DNA of 15,332 nt from CAYGTK01 sp964352775 (GTDB lineage Bacteria; Bacteroidota; Bacteroidia; Chitinophagales; CAIOSU01), in contig CAYGTK010000096.1 in assembly GCA_964352775.1 (NCBI GenBank), positions 1 through 15,332 on the forward strand, given 5' to 3'. Positions 8,501 to 15,067 of the stretch are shown here, piece after piece. The number at the start of each line of letters is the position of its first letter. Position 1 is the first letter of the stretch. The notes under the pieces were generated by a model. It did not search any database. It saw nothing but the letters and a program-made list of their open reading frames with translations, and was not told where the DNA came from. Position numbers and translations under genes: made by a program.

Positions 8501-11012
8501 CTTTTCAGGTGATGATACATTTAATTTTTGCCCACCACACTTGGTGAACTTTACAGAGTTTATCACTTTCGATACGATAAATGTTCTAGGTCCTCCTAAT
8601 GGTGTGCTCTGGGATTTTGGTGATAATAGTTTCTCTAGTATTCCAAGTCCATCACACATATATACCCAAGCTGGCTTATTTGATATTCGGTTAATAGTTA
8701 ATTTCGTGAACGGCTGTAGCGATACGCTTATCAGAACTGATTATGTCAGCATTGGTGGAGCTTTGGGCAATATTACAATAGATGAAGATACTGGGTGTTT
8801 AGATCATACTGTGTTCCTTGATGCTAATTCCTTTGGCGCAGTAAACCATTTTTGGCTATTTGGAGATGGTGGTGCAGATGCAGGTGAGGATACTATAAGT
8901 TACACCTATACATCAGCAGGAATTTACAGCCCAGCGGTTATTTTAACTGATACACAGATACCATCATGTACTTATACCTTAGAAAGTAATGACACGGTGG
9001 TTGTAGATACAGTATATGCTGGGTTTCTATTACCTGGTGATACCGTTTGTCAGAATCTCCCCGTACAATTTACTGATACGTCTACTGCAGAAGTCATCCC
9101 TCTACTGATCGATTGGCTTTGGGATTTTGGAGATGGAACTACGGATACTGTACAGAACCCGATACATACCTTTACTACCGCGGGTGATTTCATCGTTCGG
9201 TTAACAGTTACAAATTTGGCAGGCTGTTCTGATGATTTCTTGGACACTATTAGTGTTAGGCAAGCACCACAAGCCATATTCTCTGTATCTGACAGTATTG
9301 GTTGCGATACCCTTATAGTTAATGTTGTGGATCTTTCTGTTTCGGGCGGCGGAGCTATTACAAGTTGGGAATGGGACTTTAACGACCCAAATAATGTAGC
9401 TGATGAATTTTCTGTGCAAAGCCCACCTCCATATACTTATACTGATACGGGAACCTACATTATTCAACTAGTGGTGGAAGATGTAAATGGTTGTCCAGAC
9501 ACGATGCCACAAAAGATAACAGTATATGAATCTCCACTAGGTATACCAGCTGACACCTTAACAATATGCCGTGGCGACACTATTGTGCTAGAGGGAGATA
9601 CTATTGCTGTGATATGGGATTGGACACCGGGCATCTACTTAAGCGATTCTACAATAGCTAGGCCAAATGCCTATCCTTTTGATACTACTACTTATACTTT
9701 GTTCGTAGAAGATGCTGAGGGTTGCCAAACGCTTGATGATATAGTGATAAATGTGATACCACTTCCGCAATTAGCTGTAACGCCTTTCCCAGATACTACG
9801 ATATGTATTGGCGATACATTAGTACTAAATGCCCTTAGCCCTAATGCGGTCAACTACGTTTGGTCTCCAGCTTTGGGGCTTACTGCCCCTTTTCAAGCAA
9901 CTACACAAGCCATTCCACCAGTTAGTACAGTTTACCGAGTATTTGCTGGAGATGTAAATGGATGTAGATCACAGGATTCCATAGATGTAACAGTGAGTAA
10001 CTTACAAGCGGATGCGCTAGTAGAACGCACCTGTTTAGGAGACAACACCAATTTCATTGACATAAGTACGTTTACTGATCTCACCATTCAAAGCTGGACG
10101 TGGGACTTTGGTGACCCTACAACAACTGCCGATATATCTAATCAACCAAGCCCTAACTATTTATATCCAGATTCTGGTTCTTACATCGTTAGTTTAACTA
10201 TTGAGGATGCTATAGGGTGTCAGTCTATTTTTAGTGATACTGTTATTGTAGATCACCCTGCCCAGCCAGTGGCTTTTAGTGATACCACCATTTGTTTCGG
10301 AGAAAGTGCATCGCTATTCGCTCAAGGGGGTACGAATATTTTCTGGGAACCTGCTTCTAGCCTTGACACCGCTGGTGGATTTAGTGTAATAGCTACACCA
10401 GAGTTTACAACTACCTATAGTGCTAACATCACAAATGGAGTATGCCCTTTTGAACAAGCAGAAGTAGAAGTAGTGGTAGAACCTACTCCAGAGATAAACA
10501 CAATAGACGATACCGAGATAACTAGAGGAACTACTATTAGACTTGAAACGCAGGTGAGTTTTGCTGATAGCACATATTGGTCTCCACCAGATAGTTTGAG
10601 TTGCGTTAATTGCGAATCACCTGTGGCTAGGCCATTACAAGATATTACTTACACAGTAAGTAGCTTCAACACTGAATTTGGATGCTTTAATGCAGATACG
10701 GTTAATATTACGGTTGTAGAATTCTGTAATGAAGATCAAGTATTCGTTGGTAACTCGTTCACTCCAAATGGTGATGGTGTTAATGACCAGGCATTTGCTC
10801 GTTTATACGGATTAGAGTCTATAAATTTTTATAGAGTATTTGATAGGTGGGGTAACCTAATGTTTGAAACCGAAAGCGAATCTATTGGTTGGAATGGGAC
10901 AGATCTAGAAGGGAAGAAACTTAATTCCGCAGCTTTCGTATATGTGGTAGAGGCTAACTGCTTTAACGGCACGAAAGTGCTGAAGAAAGGTAACGTGACG
11001 ATTTTAAAGTGA
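5514..11012 (+). CDS. Giant multi-PKD surface protein with T9SS type B CTD
   Basis: 1832 residues. A signal peptide (MNYIRVVILSLLLF...ANA|Q) is followed by 15 consecutive PKD repeats, recognised by WDFGDG-like strands near nucleotides 5748, 6005, 6277, 6535, 6787, 7049, 7315, 7552, 7793, 8074, 8328, 8608, 8858, 9117 and 9373, each followed by a GxYxVxLTVTxxxGC strand. Next come two Ig-like units (xIC-x-GDT start, about residues 1345-1500), a sixteenth PKD (about 1500-1580), two more divergent units and a type B T9SS sorting domain (about 1744-1832: NSFTPNGDGVND, FYRVFDRWGNLMF, W-NGTDLEG, FVYVVEA, VTILK). Expected at the cell surface as an adhesin or gliding-type filament; PKD beta-sandwiches act as extended stalks and no catalytic domain is seen. 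Starts at 5514 and 5526 are both possible: 5514 has an A-rich upstream region, 5526 gives the more standard signal peptide. The next gene overlaps or abuts its stop, so a PorP/SprF partner is co-expressed. The ligand is unknown. Confidence 0.93.
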   Translation: MPQGMNYIRVVILSLLLFCGFTANAQLVADFASTNFGGDTLKSGCSPLILVFRDSSTINGASIPYRSIANGDAFNSHLWDFDQAVGGVSTRQNPTFGFVGSGTYLVSLSVSINGGTYVTYVDTVTVFPSPTVDFTVDQTSGCDPLTVCFTNLTNSGGLNLTDTLWDMGDGFITTAAAPCHTFFVNPQATQRCFDITLIVTNDQGCTGSETKADYICIDPPPVANFVASDTALCGEPYITQFFDSTNYIRPLTYVWDFGDGVGTSILQNPIYQYATDGFYTVTLTVSDTVCGLSSTITKTDYIRTQDLLANFGVDTLVACAGVPLSFTDSSLLGIATSATYSWDFGNGVGTSIQQNPSYAYPDSGTFFITLTITDNFGCTEDTTLPTPVTILPVPIVDFTADVTASCQAPLAVNFSDLSSADVVSWDWLLNSQNGDGSILQDPSYTYQAPGNYPITLTVTNNVGCTATLTRPSYIDIDPTVVSFQVDSAQGCIPLSVNFTDQSTSVDPIISYQWDFDDPSSGANNFSTLPNPNHVFNDVGTYNPSLTIVTQSGCMAMFDLIIRTGDTSIANFIATPLSICVNEVVTFTNFSTGTFPNTIYNWSFGDGQTAMGQGPVDNTYEDPGLFQAQLELNNNGCRVDTSIEIEVLDPLAAFDAIQDCAMPGTVNFTDQSTGADTWNWQFGLNNDSSIFQNPTYVFPATGTYSVTLTVTSTITGCSDDLIEDIDVSFTTPQFSANLTQGCAPLTVDFSSTSIGTGLSSVWDFGDPASGANNIGSGVSPMHTFNNPGDYTIRLTVTDITGCQYIEEKIAYISVSGVNVDFDSPVPFGCLPPGGQLNVSFNDNSVPFNSAIVDRIWDFGDGTPAMSLGPNPIHPYTVAGLYDVTLIAENSFGCFDTLVRPSYVDVNQPIADFETGFNLYCSQQSIPFINRSTGDGLTYQWDFGDLTTNADTSIIRNPSYAYPDSGNYDVTVIITDRYGCMDTAEELSFINIAFPSINFSGDDTFNFCPPHLVNFTEFITFDTINVLGPPNGVLWDFGDNSFSSIPSPSHIYTQAGLFDIRLIVNFVNGCSDTLIRTDYVSIGGALGNITIDEDTGCLDHTVFLDANSFGAVNHFWLFGDGGADAGEDTISYTYTSAGIYSPAVILTDTQIPSCTYTLESNDTVVVDTVYAGFLLPGDTVCQNLPVQFTDTSTAEVIPLLIDWLWDFGDGTTDTVQNPIHTFTTAGDFIVRLTVTNLAGCSDDFLDTISVRQAPQAIFSVSDSIGCDTLIVNVVDLSVSGGGAITSWEWDFNDPNNVADEFSVQSPPPYTYTDTGTYIIQLVVEDVNGCPDTMPQKITVYESPLGIPADTLTICRGDTIVLEGDTIAVIWDWTPGIYLSDSTIARPNAYPFDTTTYTLFVEDAEGCQTLDDIVINVIPLPQLAVTPFPDTTICIGDTLVLNALSPNAVNYVWSPALGLTAPFQATTQAIPPVSTVYRVFAGDVNGCRSQDSIDVTVSNLQADALVERTCLGDNTNFIDISTFTDLTIQSWTWDFGDPTTTADISNQPSPNYLYPDSGSYIVSLTIEDAIGCQSIFSDTVIVDHPAQPVAFSDTTICFGESASLFAQGGTNIFWEPASSLDTAGGFSVIATPEFTTTYSANITNGVCPFEQAEVEVVVEPTPEINTIDDTEITRGTTIRLETQVSFADSTYWSPPDSLSCVNCESPVARPLQDITYTVSSFNTEFGCFNADTVNITVVEFCNEDQVFVGNSFTPNGDGVNDQAFARLYGLESINFYRVFDRWGNLMFETESESIGWNGTDLEGKKLNSAAFVYVVEANCFNGTKVLKKGNVTILK
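5595..9540 (+). repeat. Array of 15 PKD-domain repeats (about 85 codons each)
   Basis: Coding repeats recur about every 240-275 nt. Each has a tgggattttggtgat-like core (WDFGD), a P-x-Y/H-x-Y turn, a G-x-Y-x-V-x-L strand and a closing GC, and each begins with a second Cys before a xLxVxF strand. DNA identity is low outside the cores, so this is an old array, although some copies look more closely related (third with fourth; sixth with ninth). Limits are approximate. Confidence 0.85.
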
Positions 11013-11014
11013 GG

Positions 11015-11029
11015 ATGATGATGATGATG
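11015..11029 (+). repeat. Five tandem ATG codons at the start of the second porP/sprF-like gene
   Basis: ATG occurs five times in a row, all in frame. The sequence GAGG directly before the first copy (11011-11014) could act as a Shine-Dalgarno-like site for the third or fourth ATG (6 or 9 nt spacing). Slippage here would add or remove Met residues without breaking the frame. Confidence 0.9.
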
Positions 11030-12031
11030 AGATACCTTATAGTTGTTTGGATAGTGCTGTTTTCGGGTTTCGATATGTTCGCCCAAGATATTCACTTCTC
11101 CCAATTTAACAACTCCCCGATGACATTGAACCCTGCATTTGCAGGTGTGAATGGATGTAGCTACCGATTTGTAGCCAATTATAAAGCCCAATGGACTAAC
11201 TTAGATGCCTACCAAACGGTAGCAGCATCTTATGATATGGCTGTAGGAAAAACAAAACCTAAAGGAAACTTTGGTGGTTTTGGTGTATCCCTATTCTCCG
11301 ATAAGGCTGGTGATGTAAACTTGCGCACCTCGCAAGTAAATTTCAATGCCTCTTATTCTTTTGCTATTAACCAGAAGGGCAACCAATACATCTCTACAGG
11401 TGTAAGTGGTGGTGTGGGCTTCCGCTCTTTCGACCTAAGCAAGGTAACTACAGATAGCCAATTTGGCGAGAATGGCTTCAACCCAGATGCAGCAACCCTA
11501 GAGAATTTTACCAATACTAATAAAGTATATGCTGATATAGGTGCAGGTTTACTTTGGAATTTTAATCCGAGTGAGAATTCAAATTATTATGCAGGTTTTG
11601 CGGTATCGCATTTGAATCAACCAGGTATATCATTCTTTGATAATGCCGAAGAGCGATTATACTTAAAGGTGACCTTTCATGGTGGTGGTGTGATACCATT
11701 AAATCAGCAGTTTGCCTTAATGCCTAGCTTCATGTATTTGAATCAAGGACCACATAATCAGTTAAACTTTGGTAGTTACCTGAAAATGCGTAAGTCTATC
11801 ATACCTTCTGACCAGACCGCCTTTTACTTCGGTGCATGGTATCGTTGGAAAGACGCTGTAATATTAGCTACTCGTGTAGATATAGGTAGCATAAACATTG
11901 GTTTCAGCTACGACTTGACTTTTTCTAAGTTAAGCCCAGCAACGATTAATGGAGGCCCAGAGCTATCATTCATCTACACCGGATGTTTCAACAACAAGAA
12001 AAGCCAAGTTAAATATTGCCCGAACTTATAG
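11015..12031 (+). CDS. PorP/SprF-family outer-membrane protein (T9SS-associated), copy 2
   Basis: About 338 residues. A signal peptide (RYLIVVWIVLFSGFDMFA|Q) leads into AQDIHFSQFNNSPMTLNPAFAG, the same family signature as the copy at 2141-3193, and then beta-barrel strands (GVSGGVGFRSF, YYAGFAVSHLNQ, FALMPSFMYLNQ, AFYFGAWYRW, INIGFSYDLTF) ending ELSFIYTG and a short Cys-containing tail (CFNNKKSQVKYCPNL). As in sprB-sprF, it follows directly on a giant type B CTD protein and probably serves as that protein's outer-membrane partner. A GTG at 11009 would overlap the upstream stop by 4 nt, but one of the five ATGs from 11015 is the likelier start; the exact one is undecided. The close junction implies translational coupling with the PKD gene. 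A strong terminator follows 32 bp after the stop. The two copies differ enough along their length that they are not a recent duplication. Confidence 0.9.
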   Translation: MMMMMRYLIVVWIVLFSGFDMFAQDIHFSQFNNSPMTLNPAFAGVNGCSYRFVANYKAQWTNLDAYQTVAASYDMAVGKTKPKGNFGGFGVSLFSDKAGDVNLRTSQVNFNASYSFAINQKGNQYISTGVSGGVGFRSFDLSKVTTDSQFGENGFNPDAATLENFTNTNKVYADIGAGLLWNFNPSENSNYYAGFAVSHLNQPGISFFDNAEERLYLKVTFHGGGVIPLNQQFALMPSFMYLNQGPHNQLNFGSYLKMRKSIIPSDQTAFYFGAWYRWKDAVILATRVDIGSINIGFSYDLTFSKLSPATINGGPELSFIYTGCFNNKKSQVKYCPNL

Positions 12032-12063
12032 AAGAGCTAGGAACTATTTATTCTAAGATATTT

Positions 12064-12096
12064 AGAGTGCATCAATTGATGCACTCTTTTTTATTT
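12064..12096 (+). terminator. Intrinsic terminator of the second operon (perfect palindrome)
   Basis: A 10-bp perfect stem (12064-12073 with 12078-12087, agagtgcatc/gatgcactct) with an AATT loop is followed by a T-tract (ttttt-a-ttt). The opposite strand has an A-rich run after the stem, so it should terminate plus-strand transcripts only. Confidence 0.92.
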
Positions 12097-12167
12097 CAAG
12101 TGGCAGACTAGTAACTATGTCGAACATCTGACTTCGTTCACGGTTTAGTATGTATTAACTTAGTGAG

Positions 12168-13076
12168 ATGAAATCGTATCCCATATCTTTTGTTTCTACA
12201 CTCCTGTTTTTAGGTGTTCTATTCTCCTTGCCCTCTTGTGATAAAAATGACATGGCGGAAGAGGTGGAGACTATAACTGCCTGCAATGGCGACCTAAGCC
12301 TTTGTGATAAGCGATTGAATGAAGTGGCTTATGCAACAACGCATAATGCACACAGCACCCTTCCTGATGACTTTTTAGCCCTTACAGCTAATCAAGACCT
12401 GACTGCTACCGAACAGCTTAACGCAGGCGTACGAGCGTTGAATATAAAGACTTACTATAATGCCGACTGCGGCACTATGGGGCATAACCTATACCACGGC
12501 TTTGCTTTTCTAGGTTGCCGCCTTGTAAACGACTTCTTAACGGAAGTAAAGACTTGGTTGGATGCCAATCCTAATGAGGTGCTCATCTATACTATTGAGG
12601 GTAGCTCTCCATTAGCAGAGCTTCAGAAGAGTTTTACTGCAACGGGTTATGATACCCTGTTATATCAACACACAACAGGAGAGGAGTGGCCTACCTTGAG
12701 AGAATTGATAGCTACGGGCAAGCGGGTGGTTATATTCACCAGCAGAAGTGGTAATGAGAATGCTACCGGTTATCATTCCTACTGGGGTAATGTATTCGGT
12801 AACGATTATGCCGCCGAATCACGTACGGACTTTTCGTGCGATCTAGATAACCGAGGTAATAATGCTAGCGGTGATTTCTTCCTAATGAATCACTTTATAA
12901 CTCGGTTAACACCACAGCAAGATTCATCTGCTGCTATCAATCAATTTGATTACTTAAATGCCCGTGCTAGTGCCTGCAGAGATCAGCAACAAAAGATACC
13001 CAACTTTGTAATGATAGACTTTATGGGCGAGGGAGAAGTGATGCGTGTGGTTGATGCGCTTAATGGGGTGCAATAG
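12168..13076 (+). CDS. PI-PLC X-domain-like lipoprotein (phosphodiesterase fold)
   Basis: 302 residues. The N-terminus is a lipoprotein signal with lipobox LPSC (Cys24), followed by DKND and further acidic residues, which in Bacteroidota can act as a surface-export signal, so outer-membrane and possibly surface location is likely. The body resembles the phosphatidylinositol-specific phospholipase C X-domain TIM barrel, nearest in style to the eukaryotic At5g67130-like group: THNAHS (His59, first catalytic His), AGVRALNIKTY (89-96 region), NLYHGFAF (His110, second catalytic His), VKTWLDANPNEVLIYTIEG, and a C-terminal PNFVMIDFMGEGEVMRVVDALN. Compared with Bacillus PI-PLC, the Asp after the first His is Asn60, and the Asp and Arg of the D-I-R strand appear as Asn92 and Lys94, so classical PI cleavage is doubtful. 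Cys39, Cys46, Cys101, Cys117 and two later Cys could form disulfides. It has its own transcription unit; no promoter consensus stands out in 12097-12167. Substrate unknown. Confidence 0.8.
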   Translation: MKSYPISFVSTLLFLGVLFSLPSCDKNDMAEEVETITACNGDLSLCDKRLNEVAYATTHNAHSTLPDDFLALTANQDLTATEQLNAGVRALNIKTYYNADCGTMGHNLYHGFAFLGCRLVNDFLTEVKTWLDANPNEVLIYTIEGSSPLAELQKSFTATGYDTLLYQHTTGEEWPTLRELIATGKRVVIFTSRSGNENATGYHSYWGNVFGNDYAAESRTDFSCDLDNRGNNASGDFFLMNHFITRLTPQQDSSAAINQFDYLNARASACRDQQQKIPNFVMIDFMGEGEVMRVVDALNGVQ

Positions 13077-13079
13077 ACG

Positions 13080-15047
13080 CTAATCTTTCATCTTCAACAA
13101 CACCGTTCCAGCCTCCACCAAGCCTTTCTCTGTAACGAGAACCTCATCTACTTCGCCATCTTCAAAGGCTTCAATAGTGTTCTCCATTTTCATGGAAAGT
13201 AATACTAGTAGCGGCTGACCTGAGCTTACTTTATCACCTGGTTTCACCATCACTTTTACTACTTCGCCGGGCATTGGGGCAATGTATCCGCCATCTTCTG
13301 CATCAGCTTGATTGTCTGGGAAGCGTGGTAATAGCTTGGCTTGTAGACTTCCTAGTTCGCTATGGTGAATAGCTACTTGGTCGGCCCAAGTGGCAATGGT
13401 GTAGTTGCTTTGATAACCATCTATTGATAGGGTAGCTGTGTCGCCATCTACGGAAAGCAACTCTGCCGTATGTTCGTGGTCACCAACATGTACGTGGAAC
13501 TTCCCGTTTTCGTAGCGATACTTTAGTGTGAATTCGTCTTCACCGATCGCATACTGTTCTTGTTGCGGGGCATAGAAGTTGTTGCGCCATCCAGGGGTAA
13601 GTCCTTTTAGAAGTGTTCTACCTGAGTTACGTGCTTGCCAGCGGTAAAGCAGAGAAGCTATTAACAGATGATGCGCCTTCTCTTCTGCATCTGCAGGGCG
13701 TTCCGTTAATTCGGGATGTTGATCTAAGAAATGCGTATCGAACTTGCCTGCAACGTGATCAGGATGAGCTAATACATCAATAAGGAAATCCTTATTGGTA
13801 GTAGTGCCTAGTAGCACCGTGCGCTTCAGCGTGGTTATCATCTTACGAATAGCATCCTCACGATCATCGCCCCAGACGATGACTTTCGAGATCATTGGGT
13901 CGTAATACATGCTTATCTCCGACCCTGTTTCCACACCGCCATCGTAGCGAGCAAAGGCAAAAGGGGCTTCTTCAAATAAACGAACCGTACCCGTTGCCGG
14001 AAGGAAATCATTATATGGATCCTCAGCATAAAGGCGACACTCCATAGCGTGACCTTCTTGAGGTATATCTTCTTGTTTTACAGCTAGTTCTGCCCCTTGA
14101 GATACTTCTATTTGTAGGCGGACTAAGTCTAAACCAGTCACCATCTCTGTAACAGGATGTTCTACCTGTAAGCGGGTGTTCACTTCTAAAAAGTAGAACT
14201 TCCCTTCGGGCGAAAGGATAAACTCTACCGTACCTGCATTATCGTAGTTGATCGATTTGGCTGCATTTACAGCTGCCGCCGCCATTTCTTCTCGCAATTC
14301 AGGAGTAAGAGCAGGCGAGGGGCTCTCCTCTATTATCTTCTGGTAACGGCGTTGTATGCTACATTCGCGTTCGTACAGGTGCAATACATTGCCATGCTTA
14401 TCACCAAATATCTGGAACTCGATGTGCTTAGAGCTATCGAAGTATTTTTCCAATAGCATGGCATCATTTCCAAAGGCGTTCTTGGCTTCTCGTTTTGCAG
14501 CTTCAATGGCTTGGTCCAGTTCTTTTGCTTCGCGAACTATGCGCATTCCCTTTCCACCACCACCAGCAGTGGCCTTTAGCAATACTGGGAAACCTATTTT
14601 ATTAGCCTCCTCAATGAGTTTCTCTGGTGACTGGTCATCTCCGTCATATCCTGGAATAACAGGCACGTCGTAGCCCTTTACTATGTTCTTGGCCGTTTTC
14701 TTATCACCCATGCTGGCAATAGCCTCTGGGTTTGGACCCACAAAGGTGATTCCCTCATTCGCACAAAACTTGGCGAATTCAGCATTCTCAGATAGAAATC
14801 CATAACCAGGATGAATAGCATCAGCATTAGTAGTTTTCACCGCAGCTATCAGTTTATCAGCTAGCAAGTACGACTCTGCAGCTTGCAGACCACCCAAAGC
14901 AATAGCTTCATCAGCCTCTTTTACAAAAAGCGCATCTTTATCCGCATCAGAATACACCGCTACGGTGCTGATACCCATCTGTCGACAGGTTTTCATGATA
15001 CGGCGGGCTATCTCGCCACGGTTAGCTATTAGTAGTTTCTTGATCAT
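13080..15047 (-). CDS. mccA: Acyl-CoA (3-methylcrotonyl-CoA) carboxylase alpha subunit: biotin carboxylase plus BCCP
   Basis: 655 residues, full length for MCC/PCC-type alpha subunits. It carries out ATP-dependent carboxylation of biotin and holds that biotin on its own carrier domain. Order: biotin carboxylase N-domain (MIKKLLIANRGEIARRI, 1-115), ATP-grasp with the AGGGGKGMR loop (161-169), catalytic ERECSIQRRYQK (Cys229, Lys237), metal and catalytic residues in LEVNTRLQVEHP (Glu288, Asn290, Arg292, Glu296), carboxylase C-domain to about 450, a linking BT-like domain (about 460-580) and a biotinyl domain with SMKM (Lys620 carries biotin; the usual AMKM has Ser here). The subunit type rests on the neighbour: the gene 20 bp upstream ends like an MCC beta subunit, so leucine catabolism (3-methylcrotonyl-CoA to 3-methylglutaconyl-CoA) is likely, with propionyl- or another acyl-CoA as the alternative. 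The start matches the family N-terminus. It converges on the PLC-like gene with a 3-bp gap. Confidence 0.92.
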   Translation of the reverse strand: MIKKLLIANRGEIARRIMKTCRQMGISTVAVYSDADKDALFVKEADEAIALGGLQAAESYLLADKLIAAVKTTNADAIHPGYGFLSENAEFAKFCANEGITFVGPNPEAIASMGDKKTAKNIVKGYDVPVIPGYDGDDQSPEKLIEEANKIGFPVLLKATAGGGGKGMRIVREAKELDQAIEAAKREAKNAFGNDAMLLEKYFDSSKHIEFQIFGDKHGNVLHLYERECSIQRRYQKIIEESPSPALTPELREEMAAAAVNAAKSINYDNAGTVEFILSPEGKFYFLEVNTRLQVEHPVTEMVTGLDLVRLQIEVSQGAELAVKQEDIPQEGHAMECRLYAEDPYNDFLPATGTVRLFEEAPFAFARYDGGVETGSEISMYYDPMISKVIVWGDDREDAIRKMITTLKRTVLLGTTTNKDFLIDVLAHPDHVAGKFDTHFLDQHPELTERPADAEEKAHHLLIASLLYRWQARNSGRTLLKGLTPGWRNNFYAPQQEQYAIGEDEFTLKYRYENGKFHVHVGDHEHTAELLSVDGDTATLSIDGYQSNYTIATWADQVAIHHSELGSLQAKLLPRFPDNQADAEDGGYIAPMPGEVVKVMVKPGDKVSSGQPLLVLLSMKMENTIEAFEDGEVDEVLVTEKGLVEAGTVLLKMKD

Positions 15048-15067
15048 TCTTAACTCGCTTTATAGCC

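Noticed and set aside
5595..9540. CRISPR-like or other non-coding tandem array
   Set aside because: The spacing of about 260 nt follows protein domains in one open frame, with low DNA identity between copies; it is a coding PKD array.
10829..11191. 120-codon minus-strand frame with a His run
   Set aside because: It lies antisense to the CTD and the start of the barrel gene; the His run is just the complement of the ATG repeat. No independent coding signs.
12064..12087. 24-bp perfect palindrome as an operator or attachment site
   Set aside because: It sits 32 bp after a stop and is followed at once by a T-tract, so an intrinsic terminator explains it.
12097..12167. Promoter of the PLC-like gene
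   Set aside because: No TAnnTTTG-type element is found; tagtatgt is too poor a match to call.
13080..15047. AccC of fatty-acid synthesis
   Set aside because: Stand-alone AccC is about 450 residues; this protein carries its own biotinyl domain and pairs with an MCC-like beta subunit.
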